A stretch of DNA of 64,000 nt. Source: Actinosynnema sp042752395. GTDB lineage: Bacteria; Actinomycetota; Actinomycetes; Mycobacteriales; Pseudonocardiaceae. The DNA lies in NCBI RefSeq assembly GCF_042752395.1, contig NZ_JBHYXZ010000023.1, forward strand, positions 12,180-76,179. The letters run 5' to 3'. The notes under the pieces are model-generated. The model was not told the DNA's origin and ran no database searches. It saw nothing but the letters and a program-made list of their open reading frames with translations. The translations under genes were made by a program, and so were the position numbers. Of this stretch, positions 39,153 to 48,379 are shown piece after piece; positions within the stretch are counted from its first letter, which is position 1; each line of letters opens with the position of its first letter.

Positions 39153-41255
39153 GTGTTCGCGAAGTGGGGATCGCTGGCGTACCGCCGCAGGTGGGTGGTG
39201 CTGATCGCGACGGTGGTCCTCGCGGTCGCCGGGGGCATCTGGGGCCTCGGCGTGTTCGACCGGCTGAGCCAGGGCGGCTACGAGGCGCCGGACAGCGAGG
39301 CCGCGCGGGCGAACCAGGTGGCGCAGGACGCGTTCGGCCGGCAGGGCGGTGACGTCCTGGTGGTGTACGACACCACCGACCCGGCCCGGTTGCAGCAGAT
39401 CGCGGGCGAGCTGTCCGGCCTGCCGACCGACGCCGTGCTGCAGGTGCAGCCGCCGTACCCGTCGCCGGAGAGCGGCAAGTCGCTCGTGGTGATCACGCTG
39501 CGCTCGGGCGACTCCAACACGCAGCTCAAGCAGTACGAGCAGATCGCCGACCGGCTCGCGGTCGACGGGGTGGGCTCGCAGGTCGGCGGCTTGGTGCCGA
39601 CCCAGAAGGCGATCAGCGACATGTCCGCCTCCGACCTCACCAAGGCCGAGGCGATCTCCCTGCCGATCGTGCTGGTGCTGCTCGTCGTCATCTTCGGCGG
39701 CCTGGTCGCCGCGTCGCTGCCGGTGCTGGTCGGCGGTCTCGCCATCGCCGGCTCACTGGGCGTGCTGCACGCGGTCTCGCTGGTCGCCGACGTGAACTCG
39801 TTCGCGGTGAACGTGGCCAGCCTGCTCGGCCTCGGCATGGCGATCGACTACGGGCTGTTCATGGTCGGCCGGTTCCGCGAGGAGCTGGCCGCGGGCCGCG
39901 CCACGCCGGACGCCGTGCGCCGCACCGTCATGTCCGCCGGGCGCACCGTGCTGTTCTCGGCGACCCTGCTGGTGATCGCGCTCGCCGGCCTCCTGCTGTT
40001 CCCGCACGGGTTCCTGAAGTCCCTGAGCTACGGCGGCATGTCGGCGGTGGCGATCGCGGCGGCCGTGTCGCTGACCCTGCTGCCCGCGCTGCTGGCCGTC
40101 CTCGGCCACCGCGTGGACAAGCTCGCGATGCCGTGGCGCAAGGACAAGGTGCCGTCCGAGGCGGGCTGGCGCCGGCTCGCCGGCCGCGTGATGAAGCGCC
40201 CGGTGCTGGTCGCGCTGCCGATCGTGCTGGTGCTGCTCGCGCTCGGCTCGCCGTTCCTGGGCGTGAAGTTCGGCGAGGTCACCGAGAAGGTGCTGCCCGA
40301 GGGCAACCCCGCGCGGGTCGCCGCCGAGACGGTCAACCGGGACTTCGCCGCGCTGTCCAACTCCGGCTTCAAGATCGTGGTCACCGGCGACCCGTCGCCC
40401 GCCGAGGTGCAGGCGTTCGCCGGCGAGGTGGCCGCGGTGCCCGGCGTCGGCGAGGCGCAGGTCGTGCCGCAGCCCGCCAACGGCGTGTGGCTGGTCAACG
40501 CCGGGCTGGACCAGGACGCGTTGAGCGACGAGTCGAAGCAGGCGCTGCGGGACGTGCGGGCGCTGGACGGCCCCGGTGACGAGGTGCTGGTCGGCGGCAG
40601 CACGGCGATGGTGTCCGACAGCCTCGACGCCATCGCGGACAAGCTGCCGTGGATGGCGCTGCTGCTGGTGGGCGCGACGTTCGTGCTGATGTTCCTGGCG
40701 TTCGGGTCGGTGCTGCTGCCGATCAAGGCCGTGGTGATGAGCGCGCTGAGCCTGTCCGCCACGTTCGGCGTGCTGGTGTGGGTGTTCCAGGACGGGCACG
40801 GCGCGTCGCTGCTCGGCGTCACGCCCGCGCCGCTGGAGTCGGGGATCGTGGTGCTGATGGCGGCCGTGGTGTTCGGCCTGTCCACGGACTACGAGGTGTT
40901 CCTGTTGTCCCGCATGGTCGAGGCGCGCGGGCGCGGCGCGTCCAGCGCGGAGGCGGTGACCGCCGGTCTGGCCAAGACCGGGCGCGTGATCACGGCGGCG
41001 GCGCTGCTGCTGATCGTGGTGACCGGCGCGTTCGCGTTCTCGCAGATCACGATGATGCGGTTCGTCGGCGTCGGCATGATCCTGGCGCTCGCGCTGGACG
41101 CCACCGTGGTGCGCATGCTGCTCGTGCCCGCGGTGATGCGGATGCTCGGCGACGCCGCGTGGTGGGCGCCCGGCCCGATGCGGCGGATCCAGGAGCGGAT
41201 GGCGATCCACGAGGAAGCGCCGGCGGAGGACGACCGGCTGCCGCAGCCCGTCTAG
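39153..41255 (+). CDS. MMPL-family RND transporter
   Basis: The 700-residue protein has the RND layout: a first membrane segment near residue 15, an extracytoplasmic loop, membrane bundle about 165-320, a second loop, and bundle about 500-670. Proton-relay aspartates are seen in LGMAIDYGLFMVGRFREE and FGLSTDYEVFLLSRMVEA. MMPL proteins export lipids or drugs in Actinobacteria. The substrate is unknown. GTG start at 39153. It is controlled by the divergent TetR protein by inference. Its stop codon overlaps that of the convergent propeller gene in the tetramer CTAG. Confidence 0.93.
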   Translation: MFAKWGSLAYRRRWVVLIATVVLAVAGGIWGLGVFDRLSQGGYEAPDSEAARANQVAQDAFGRQGGDVLVVYDTTDPARLQQIAGELSGLPTDAVLQVQPPYPSPESGKSLVVITLRSGDSNTQLKQYEQIADRLAVDGVGSQVGGLVPTQKAISDMSASDLTKAEAISLPIVLVLLVVIFGGLVAASLPVLVGGLAIAGSLGVLHAVSLVADVNSFAVNVASLLGLGMAIDYGLFMVGRFREELAAGRATPDAVRRTVMSAGRTVLFSATLLVIALAGLLLFPHGFLKSLSYGGMSAVAIAAAVSLTLLPALLAVLGHRVDKLAMPWRKDKVPSEAGWRRLAGRVMKRPVLVALPIVLVLLALGSPFLGVKFGEVTEKVLPEGNPARVAAETVNRDFAALSNSGFKIVVTGDPSPAEVQAFAGEVAAVPGVGEAQVVPQPANGVWLVNAGLDQDALSDESKQALRDVRALDGPGDEVLVGGSTAMVSDSLDAIADKLPWMALLLVGATFVLMFLAFGSVLLPIKAVVMSALSLSATFGVLVWVFQDGHGASLLGVTPAPLESGIVVLMAAVVFGLSTDYEVFLLSRMVEARGRGASSAEAVTAGLAKTGRVITAAALLLIVVTGAFAFSQITMMRFVGVGMILALALDATVVRMLLVPAVMRMLGDAAWWAPGPMRRIQERMAIHEEAPAEDDRLPQPV

Positions 41256-42280
41256 GACCGGTCGGTCCGGGACCCGTCCGAGGGCTCGAACGCGACGGCC
41301 GCGGTCGTGAAGCCGCGGCCGCCGAGGTCCAGGGCGCTGAGCAGGAACGTGGTCAGCACCCGGTCGCCCGCGCCGTCCAGCACGGTCGCCGTGCGGTCGC
41401 CCGCCAGGAACACGCGGCGGTCGCCGGGCGGGATGGCGAGCGTCTTCGCCCTGACCCGCAACGCCCTTGCGACGTGGGTCCGGGTGTCCACGACGGCGAC
41501 CCGCCGGTCGAGGGCGACGTAGACGTGCCGCCCGTCGGGGCCGACCGCGACGCTGCCCGCGCCCTTGCCGATCGGCGCGGACCAGCGCACCTCGTCGGCG
41601 CGGGGGTCGATCATGGTGACCGTGCCCCCGCCCTCGGCGGGGTCGAGCGAGCTGACGTAGACGGCGTCGCCGTCCGGGCTGATCGCCACGTGCTGCGGCA
41701 TGCCGCCCACCTCGACGGTCCTCAGCGGGCTCGCGGCCGTCGTGTCGAGCACGCTCACCGTGCCGTCCTGCGCGTTGGCCACGTACAGCCGGCGACCGTC
41801 GGGGGTGACCGCGATGCCCTGCGGCTGGCCACCGGCCTTGATCGCGGCGACCAGCCGGAACGTGCCGGGGTCCACCACCGCCACCGCGCCGCCGCCGGTG
41901 ACGTAGAGCCGTTGCCCGTCGGGGCGCAGCACCGCCTGCGCCAGCCGGGCCCGGACGTGGATGCGGCCGACGACCCGGCCCGCCACCGGGTCCACGGCCG
42001 TGATCACGCCCGCCCACCCGTTGACCACGTACACCCGCCGGCCGCCCGGCCCGACCGCCGCGCCGGTCGCCCACGCGCCGGTGTTCGCGCTCGCCACCAC
42101 GCGGCCGTTGGCGGTGTCGAGGACCTGCACGCGCCCGCCGTGCTCGACCACGTACGCCCGGGGCGCGGGGGCGCCGGTGGCCGTGACGACGTGCGACCGG
42201 TCCTGCCCGGCGGCGGACAGCGCGGCCGAGAGGAGGACGGCGGCGGCGCCCAGCGCTGCGGTCTTTCGTCGGCCCCACAT
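41252..42280 (-). CDS. Secreted YVTN-type beta-propeller protein
   Basis: The protein, 342 residues from ATG at 42280, has a signal peptide (MWGRRKTAALGAAAVLLSAALSAAG) and about seven repeats of the PDGRRLYVANAQDGTVSVLDT kind, typical of a YncE/YVTN beta-propeller. Such proteins are generally exported and bind ligands or proteins; no enzyme motif is visible. It converges on the MMPL gene with a four-base overlap of stop codons. The upstream 277 bp to the next gene show no clear promoter. Confidence 0.85.
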   Translation of the reverse strand: MWGRRKTAALGAAAVLLSAALSAAGQDRSHVVTATGAPAPRAYVVEHGGRVQVLDTANGRVVASANTGAWATGAAVGPGGRRVYVVNGWAGVITAVDPVAGRVVGRIHVRARLAQAVLRPDGQRLYVTGGGAVAVVDPGTFRLVAAIKAGGQPQGIAVTPDGRRLYVANAQDGTVSVLDTTAASPLRTVEVGGMPQHVAISPDGDAVYVSSLDPAEGGGTVTMIDPRADEVRWSAPIGKGAGSVAVGPDGRHVYVALDRRVAVVDTRTHVARALRVRAKTLAIPPGDRRVFLAGDRTATVLDGAGDRVLTTFLLSALDLGGRGFTTAAVAFEPSDGSRTDRS

Positions 42281-42557
42281 GGCTGGATGGGAACACCGGC
42301 GCGCGGTGGCGTTCCACCCCGGTCCCACGACCGGGTGCCATTCGTGCCGGACCGGGTGAGCGGGGGTTTGGCCGCGGCCGCCGCGGACGACGACGGGGTG
42401 GGCGGGGCCGGTGGCGTGCGCCCGGCGCCGGTCGCTCGGGGGGCGAAACGACCGACGCCGGACTCCTCCCGGTGCGCGTGCACCGGTGGTCCAACCCCGA
42501 CGACGTAGACCTCTACCACCAGGTTGACGCAGCCCGGGTCGTTTTGGATCCCCAGAG

Positions 42558-44600
42558 CTACGAATCAGCCGAAATTCGTCGGGTTGCCACCAGCTTGGCG
42601 TAACGGGTGCCCGCCGTCAGGAGGACGAGACCCGCGCCGATGAACGCGAGCACCCGCGCGATGCCGTCCAACGCGGCCATGTCGAACAGCAGCAGCTTCG
42701 CCACCGCCGCCCCGACCAGCACCAACCCGGCCACCCGCAGGGGCTTCCGGTCGATGCCGCGCACCAGCAGCACCAGCGCGGCGACCGTCCACGACACGGT
42801 CACGATCGAGTGACCGAAGAGGAATCCGGTGACGTCCTGCGACACCAGCAGCGCGGCGCACAGCACGACACCGGCCGCCGCGTACAGCAGGACGACACCC
42901 GCGACGACCCACGGGAACGGCCGCCTGCCGAGCACGCCCAGGCCCGTGGCCACCCAGGGCAGCACGACCGCGAGGGCGCCGAGGACCAGCGCGGTCAGCA
43001 TGCCGGACACCAGGAAACCCGCGGTGTCCCAGCGCCACGGCGCGTCCAGCAGCAGCCGCGGCGGCACGGCGTGCGCGGTGGTCAGCAGGAAGCCGATCAC
43101 GCCGAACGCGAGCGACCCGACCAGCGGCCCGCGCGAGGACAGCACCTTCGCGAGGAACGCCAGCACCAACGCCTCGGCCAGCACCACCGCGGCCCGCGTG
43201 CCGCCGTCCAGGGCCATCGCCGTCGCCAGGAACGCCGCGAACACGCCGACCGCGCCGACCGCCGCGCCGAAGTTGCCCGGCAACGACCGCCGCCCGGCCG
43301 CCCACAGCGCCAGCATCATCACCGCGACCGCCGCCGCGACGCCCGCGCCGAGCAGGCGGTCGAGGACGGCGGTGGTCAGCAGGGCGGGCATCGGCGAGCC
43401 GACCGCGAGGGCGAGCGCGGTCACGTCGTCGCGCCGGACGTTGACCGTGAGCACGGCCGACGCCACGCCGATCACGGCGGCCAGCAGGGCGATCCCGGCC
43501 AGCGCGTGCTGATCCGTGCGGCCGATCACCAGCACGGAGGCCAGCAGCGGCGGCACGCCCGCGGTGACCGCGAGCCACGGCCAGTCGCGCTTGAGGTGCA
43601 CCGGGCTCGCGGCGATCTTCAGGACCAGCAGGAACGCCACCAGCAGCGGCGTGAACCCCTCGGTGAGGACGGGCGCGCACACCGCGCAGGCCGCGACCAC
43701 GCCGATGGCGAGGGCGGCCGAGTCCCACCGCAGGGCGAGCAGCAGGCCGCCGCCCGCGACGAGCAGCCCGGCGGCCAGGCCGCCCCCTTCGGGCAGGAAC
43801 CCGTAGATCGAGGTGGCCGCGATGACGTCCAGGTAGAGCACCGCGATGCCGGTGGCGGCCAGGGCGAACGCGCCGGTGCGGCCGGCCGGGGTGCGGTGCA
43901 GCCACAGGCCGAGGCCGACGAGGACGCCGCCCAGCGCCGCGCCGCCGAGGACGCGGGGCACCGGGCCGAGGTAGCCGCGCTGCACGGCGAGGACGAGCAG
44001 CAGGACGACGCCCAGCAACGTGACCGCGCCGCCGACCCAGGCGAGGAGCTTGCTGCCCGCGCCGTCCTTGGCGAGGCGGTCGAAGAGGGTCGGGCCGGGC
44101 GGCGGAGGGGCGGGCGTCCAGTGCGGAACGGGCGGGCCCCAGCCCTGGTGGACCTGGTGCGGCGGGTAGGGGTGGACGGCGGGGCGCGGCGCGGCGCCGA
44201 CCGGCGGGGCCTGGTGGGGCGCGGTCCGGCCGGGGGCCGGCGTCGCGCCTGGCGCGGCCGGGCCGCTCGACCGGGTGGCAGCGCGTGCCACCGGATCGGC
44301 TGCCGGGTCGGGGGTCGCCGGGCCGGTCGCCTGCGGCGGGACCGGGGCGGTCGGCTCGGCCGCGGCTCGCGGGGCCGGGTCGTCCGGCCGGGACGTCGTC
44401 CGCGGCGCCGGATCGGCCGGCTCGGCGGGCTCGGCCGTCGGCTCGGCGGCCGGTCGCGGCGCGGTCGGCGACGGGGCGGTGGCCACGGCCCCACCGCCGC
44501 CGAACCTGTGCAACTCCTGCCCCACCGCCTCCAGGCGGCGGCCCAGGTGGCCGAGTTCGTCTGCCAACCTCATCAGGGGTTCCTGCCCGGTGCCGGTCAT
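42558..44600 (-). CDS. DUF2339 polytopic membrane protein
   Basis: The 680-residue protein starts with a predicted coiled segment (ADELGHLGRRLEAVGQELHRF). A Pro/Ala/Thr-rich disordered part follows (about 45-165), then roughly 18 or more membrane segments from about 175 to the C-terminus. DUF2339 proteins are large membrane proteins of unknown function that may modulate the envelope. It follows the propeller gene on the same strand but 277 bp away. Start ATG at 44598-44600. No enzyme motif is visible. Confidence 0.82.
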   Translation of the reverse strand: MTGTGQEPLMRLADELGHLGRRLEAVGQELHRFGGGGAVATAPSPTAPRPAAEPTAEPAEPADPAPRTTSRPDDPAPRAAAEPTAPVPPQATGPATPDPAADPVARAATRSSGPAAPGATPAPGRTAPHQAPPVGAAPRPAVHPYPPHQVHQGWGPPVPHWTPAPPPPGPTLFDRLAKDGAGSKLLAWVGGAVTLLGVVLLLVLAVQRGYLGPVPRVLGGAALGGVLVGLGLWLHRTPAGRTGAFALAATGIAVLYLDVIAATSIYGFLPEGGGLAAGLLVAGGGLLLALRWDSAALAIGVVAACAVCAPVLTEGFTPLLVAFLLVLKIAASPVHLKRDWPWLAVTAGVPPLLASVLVIGRTDQHALAGIALLAAVIGVASAVLTVNVRRDDVTALALAVGSPMPALLTTAVLDRLLGAGVAAAVAVMMLALWAAGRRSLPGNFGAAVGAVGVFAAFLATAMALDGGTRAAVVLAEALVLAFLAKVLSSRGPLVGSLAFGVIGFLLTTAHAVPPRLLLDAPWRWDTAGFLVSGMLTALVLGALAVVLPWVATGLGVLGRRPFPWVVAGVVLLYAAAGVVLCAALLVSQDVTGFLFGHSIVTVSWTVAALVLLVRGIDRKPLRVAGLVLVGAAVAKLLLFDMAALDGIARVLAFIGAGLVLLTAGTRYAKLVATRRISADS

Positions 44601-44699
44601 GTGACCAGGATCGCCCGAACGGCGGGTATCCGGAATCCGTACCTCTACTCAATGCCCGGTCCCGAACCGGTCACGCGCCGACCCTGGCAGAGTGCCACC

Positions 44700-45563
44700 G
44701 TGACCGTTCTCGTGCTCGGCTCGGCCAACGCGGACCTCGTCGTCCCGGTGCCCCGCCGCCCCGCCGCCGGTGAGACGGTGCTCGGCGGCGACACCGCCGT
44801 CCTGCCCGGCGGCAAGGGCGCGAACACCGCCGTCGCCGCCGCCCGGCTCGGCGCGCCGGTCGCGTTCGTCGGCGCGGTGGGCGCGGACCAGTACGGGCGA
44901 CTGCTGCTGGACTCCCTGTCGTCGTCGGGGGTCCGCACCGATTTCGTGCGCACGTCGTCGCGGCCCACGGGCCTGGCCTACATCACCGTGACGCCGGACG
45001 GCGAGAACTCGATCGTCGTCGCGCCCGGCGCGAACTCGGACCTCGACCGGTCCGATGTGGACGCCGTGGCCTGGGACGACGTGTCGGTCCTGGTGTGCTC
45101 GCTGGAGGTGCCGGCGGCCGTGGTGGCGCACGCGGTGCGCGTCGCGGCGGACCGGGGCGTGCGGCCGGTGCTGAACCTGTCGCCGGTGGTCGAGGTGCCC
45201 GCCGACGCGCTGGCCCTGCTGGACCCCCTGATCGTGAACGAGCACGAGGCCGCGTCGCTGGCGGGCTCGGCGGCCGGCCTGCTCGACCTGGGCCCGAAGT
45301 CGGCCGTGGTCACGCTCGGCGCGCGGGGCGCGGCCGTCGTCACGCCCGCGGGCGTGGTGGAGGTCGGCGCCCCGGAGGTGTCCGTCGTGGACACCACGGG
45401 CGCGGGCGACGCGTTCGCGGGCGCGGTGGCGGTCGGTCTGTCGTCCGGCTCGTCGCTGGTCGAGGCCGCCGCGTTCGCCGCCCGCGTGGCCGCGCTGTCG
45501 GTGACGTCCCCCGGCGCGCAGCCGTCCTACCCGACGCTCGACGACGTGCGCCGGGCCGGGTAG
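44700..45563 (+). CDS. rbsK: PfkB-family sugar kinase (ribokinase-like)
   Basis: The protein, 287 residues from GTG at 44700, has the PfkB signatures LVLGSANADLVVPVPRRP, VLPGGKGANTAVAAARLGA near the start, and DTTGAGDAFAGAVAVGLSSG near the end, with the catalytic Asp in the last. It resembles ribokinase, which phosphorylates ribose at O5. ATG at 44652 is another possible start. It lies 69 bp upstream of ptsI on the same strand, with a DasR-type operator between them, so the two may be regulated separately. Confidence 0.88.
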   Translation: MTVLVLGSANADLVVPVPRRPAAGETVLGGDTAVLPGGKGANTAVAAARLGAPVAFVGAVGADQYGRLLLDSLSSSGVRTDFVRTSSRPTGLAYITVTPDGENSIVVAPGANSDLDRSDVDAVAWDDVSVLVCSLEVPAAVVAHAVRVAADRGVRPVLNLSPVVEVPADALALLDPLIVNEHEAASLAGSAAGLLDLGPKSAVVTLGARGAAVVTPAGVVEVGAPEVSVVDTTGAGDAFAGAVAVGLSSGSSLVEAAAFAARVAALSVTSPGAQPSYPTLDDVRRAG

Positions 45564-45619
45564 CGGGTGGGCGCGGTGTGGCGTCGGCTCGTCCTTCACG
45601 TCCCGTCGAGCTGAAGGGT

Positions 45620-45633
45620 ATGGTCTAGACCAT
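45620..45633. promoter_or_regulatory. DasR-type operator (dre) over the ptsI start
   Basis: ATGGTCTAGACCAT is a perfect palindrome whose core TGGTCTAGACCA (45621-45632) equals the dre consensus of the GntR-family regulator DasR, which controls pts and aminosugar genes in Streptomyces. It overlaps the ptsI start codon, which would block transcription elongation or initiation. No dasR gene is seen in this window. Confidence 0.8.
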
Positions 45634-47263
45634 GTCGAGCACGCGGCTGAGCGGTGTCGGGGTGAGTTCCGGACGGGCTTCCGGTCCGGTGGTCCGGGTG
45701 GCCGAACCCCTGGGCGAACCACCGGCGCGACCGGCGCCCGCGGACCCGGCGGCCGAGGCCGCGCGGATCAGGCCCGCCGCGGACGCGGTCGTGGCCCGGC
45801 TGCGCGACCGGGCCGCCGCCGCGACCGGCGAGGCGAAGGACCTGCTGGAGACCACGGCGGCGATGGCGGCCGACCCCGCGCTGCTGTCGCAGGCCGAGAA
45901 GCTCGTGACGACCGAGTCGCTGCCCGCCGCCCGCGCGGTGCACCAGGCCGCCGCCGGGTTCATCACCGCCCTGGAGGCGGCCGGCGGGTACATGGCCGAA
46001 CGGGCGCGGGACGTGCGCGACGTCCGCGACCGCCTGGTCGCCGAGCTGCTCGGCGTCGCCCCGCCCGGCGTGCCGCCGCTGTCCTCGCCGTCGGTGCTGG
46101 TGGCCCGCGACCTGGCCCCCGCCGACACCGCCGGGCTCGACCCGGCCAAGGTGCTGGCGCTGGTCACCGAGGAGGGCGGCCCCACCTCGCACACCGCGAT
46201 CCTGGCCCGCTCGCTGGGCATCCCGGCCGTGGTCGCGTGCCGCGGCGTGCTCGACCTCGACGCGCCGTCGCTGCTCGTGGACGGCGACACCGGCCTGGTG
46301 CAGGCGTCCGACGGCACGGTCCGCGCCGCGCACGTCGCGGGCCGGGCGGAGTGGAACGGCGTCGGCGTGCTGCGCGACGGGCACCGGGTGAAGGTGCTCG
46401 GCAACGTCGGCTCGCCCGCCGACGCGGTCGCCGCGGCCGCCGCCGGCGCGGAGGGCGTCGGCCTGTTCCGGACCGAGTTCTGCTTCCTGTCCGCGTCGGC
46501 GGAGCCGTCGGTGGACGAGCAGCGGCAGGCGTACGCGGCGGTGCTCGCGCCGTTCGCGGGCAAGCCGGTCGTGGTGCGCACGCTGGACGCGGGCGCGGAC
46601 AAGCCGCTGCCGTTCCTCGCGCCCGAGCCCGAGCCGAACCCGGCGCTGGGCGTGCGCGGCCTGCGGGTCGCCTTCGACCGCCCCGACGTGCTGGAACGCC
46701 AGCTCGAAGCGATCGCCCTGGCCGCCGCCGACACCGACGCCGAGGTGTCGGTGATGGCGCCCATGGTGGCCACCGCCGCCGAGGCCGCGTGGTTCGTGGA
46801 ACGGGCTCGGGCGGCCGGCCTGCGGCGCGCCGGCGTGATGGTCGAGATCCCCGCCGCGGCCCTGGCCGCCCGGGAGATCCTGGCCGTGGTCGACTTCGTC
46901 TCGCTCGGCACCAACGACCTCGCGCAGTACCTGTTCGCGGCGGACCGGCAGGTCGGCGCGGTGGCCGCGCTCAACGACCCGTGGCAGCCCGCCCTGCTCC
47001 GGCTGGTCGAGCTGGTCGGCGCGGCGGGCACGGCCGCGGGCAAGCCGGTGGGCGTGTGCGGCGAGGCCGCCGCCGACCCGCTGCTGGCCTGCGTGCTGAC
47101 CGGGCTGGGCGTGTCGAGCCTGTCGATGAACCACACCGCGCTGGCGGGCGTCGGCGCGAAGCTCGCCTCGACCAGCTTCGACCTGTGCCAGCTCGCGGCG
47201 CGCGGCGCGGTGGCGGCGGCCGACCCGGCGTCGGCGAAGCTCGCCGCCCGCGCCCCTCACTGA
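45632..47263 (+). CDS. ptsI: PTS enzyme I (phosphoenolpyruvate-protein phosphotransferase)
   Basis: The 543-residue protein is complete. It has an N-terminal HPr-binding helical part, the phospho-histidine domain (EEGGPTSHTAILARSLGIPAVV, His187), and a C-terminal TIM-barrel PEP-binding domain (EGVGLFRTEFCFL, VVRTLDAGADKPL, SLGTNDLAQYLFAADR and GVCGEAAADP). It passes phosphate from PEP to HPr to start phosphotransferase sugar uptake. The neighbouring ptsH and crr are not in the window. A dre-type operator covers its start, pointing to DasR-type control by N-acetylglucosamine metabolism. It ends seven bases into the convergent LysR gene. Confidence 0.95.
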   Translation: MSSTRLSGVGVSSGRASGPVVRVAEPLGEPPARPAPADPAAEAARIRPAADAVVARLRDRAAAATGEAKDLLETTAAMAADPALLSQAEKLVTTESLPAARAVHQAAAGFITALEAAGGYMAERARDVRDVRDRLVAELLGVAPPGVPPLSSPSVLVARDLAPADTAGLDPAKVLALVTEEGGPTSHTAILARSLGIPAVVACRGVLDLDAPSLLVDGDTGLVQASDGTVRAAHVAGRAEWNGVGVLRDGHRVKVLGNVGSPADAVAAAAAGAEGVGLFRTEFCFLSASAEPSVDEQRQAYAAVLAPFAGKPVVVRTLDAGADKPLPFLAPEPEPNPALGVRGLRVAFDRPDVLERQLEAIALAAADTDAEVSVMAPMVATAAEAAWFVERARAAGLRRAGVMVEIPAAALAAREILAVVDFVSLGTNDLAQYLFAADRQVGAVAALNDPWQPALLRLVELVGAAGTAAGKPVGVCGEAAADPLLACVLTGLGVSSLSMNHTALAGVGAKLASTSFDLCQLAARGAVAAADPASAKLAARAPH

Positions 47264-48129
47264 CCGACGGCGTCCAGCAGGGCGTCCCGCACCAGCCTGA
47301 TCAACGGGTGCTCCTCGCTGCCCCGGCGCACCGCCGCGACCACCCGACGCAGCGGGGCCGCGCCGCGCACCGGCACGCCCCGCACCGCGTTGCGCGGCAC
47401 CAGCGCCACCCCCGCGCCCGCGTGCACCAGCGCGCCGATGGCCCGGAAGTCGTCGGACGTGTGCGTGATGCGCGGCGCGAAGCCGGCGTGCTCGCACGCG
47501 AGCTGCACGACGTCGCGCACCGGGTTGCCGGGCAGCGGCGCCACCCAGTCGTCGTCCGCGAGGCCGGCCAGGTCGACGTCGGCCCGCCCCGCCAACGGGT
47601 GCGCCGGCGGCAGCACCACGTCGAACGGCTCGGTGTAGAGCGGGAACCGGGTCAGCCGCCGGTCGTCGGTGCGCAGCCGGTACTCCTCGGTGATCGCCAG
47701 GTCGATCTCGCCGTCGAGCAGCAGCGGCACGCTGGCGTGGCCCTCCACGTCCCGCACCCGCAGCGTCACGTCCGGCGCGGACGCCCGCAGCGCGGCCAGC
47801 GCGGGCGCGACCACCTGCGTGATCGCCGACGCGAAGCTGCCGACCTCCACCCGCCCGGTGGCGCCCGACGTGAACGCGGCCAGCGTGGCCTGCGCCCGCT
47901 CCAGCTCGGCGGCCACCGCGGTGGCGTGCCCGACCAGCAGCTCGCCGGCCGCCGTCAGCGACACCCGCCGGCCCCGCCGCCGCAGCAGCTCGTGCCCCGC
48001 CTCCGACTCCAGGGCCGCCAACTGCTGCGACACCGCGGACGGCGTGAGGTGCAGCGCCCGCGCCGCGGCCGTCACCGTGCCGTGGTCGGCGAGCGCGCGC
48101 AGCACCCGCAGCCGTCGTGGGTCGATCAC
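47257..48129 (-). CDS. LysR-family transcriptional regulator
   Basis: The protein, 290 residues from GTG at 48129, has the LysR helix-turn-helix (LRVLRALADHGTVTAAARALHLTPSAVSQQLAALESEAG) and a C-terminal co-inducer domain with ATGRVEVGSFAS and DLAITEEYRL. The regulated genes are not certain: it is convergent with ptsI and divergent from a small membrane protein at 48187. Its start is supported by the family N-terminus. Confidence 0.9.
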   Translation of the reverse strand: MIDPRRLRVLRALADHGTVTAAARALHLTPSAVSQQLAALESEAGHELLRRRGRRVSLTAAGELLVGHATAVAAELERAQATLAAFTSGATGRVEVGSFASAITQVVAPALAALRASAPDVTLRVRDVEGHASVPLLLDGEIDLAITEEYRLRTDDRRLTRFPLYTEPFDVVLPPAHPLAGRADVDLAGLADDDWVAPLPGNPVRDVVQLACEHAGFAPRITHTSDDFRAIGALVHAGAGVALVPRNAVRGVPVRGAAPLRRVVAAVRRGSEEHPLIRLVRDALLDAVGQ

Positions 48130-48186
48130 CGGACCATCATCGCCCCCGGGGTGTGCGGTCCCCGGGCCGGTGCGGTACCAAGGGGC

Positions 48187-48378
48187 ATGGACTCCCACCG
48201 CGCGCCGGGCCTGGTCGTCTCCGGGCTCGGGCTGCTCGTCCTGGTCGTGTTCGGCGTCGTCGTGCCCAGCGCCCGCGCGGGCGGGTTCGCGGTGGACGGC
48301 ACGGTCGTGCTGCTCTCGCTGCTCGTGTCGGCCATCCTGCTGGCGGTCCTCGGCCTGCGGGGCAAGCGCGGGCGCTAG
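48187..48378 (+). CDS. Small two-segment membrane protein
   Basis: A 63-residue protein (MDSHRAPGLVVSGLGLLVLVVFGVVVPSARAGG, then VVLLSLLVSAILLAVLGLRGKRGR) has two hydrophobic segments and a basic C-terminus. ATG at 48187 with an AGGGG upstream. It lies 57 bp from the divergent LysR start. It is too small for domain recognition and may be a membrane adaptor or a spurious frame, but its hydrophobic pattern favours a real gene. Confidence 0.6.
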   Translation: MDSHRAPGLVVSGLGLLVLVVFGVVVPSARAGGFAVDGTVVLLSLLVSAILLAVLGLRGKRGR

Positions 48379-48379
48379 G

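Noticed and set aside
42810..45563. Very long plus-strand frame opposite the DUF2339 gene
   Set aside because: High GC leaves antisense frames open. Only its last 287 codons (from 44700) have a recognisable protein, the PfkB kinase; the rest is repetitive Arg/Gly/Pro-rich sequence.
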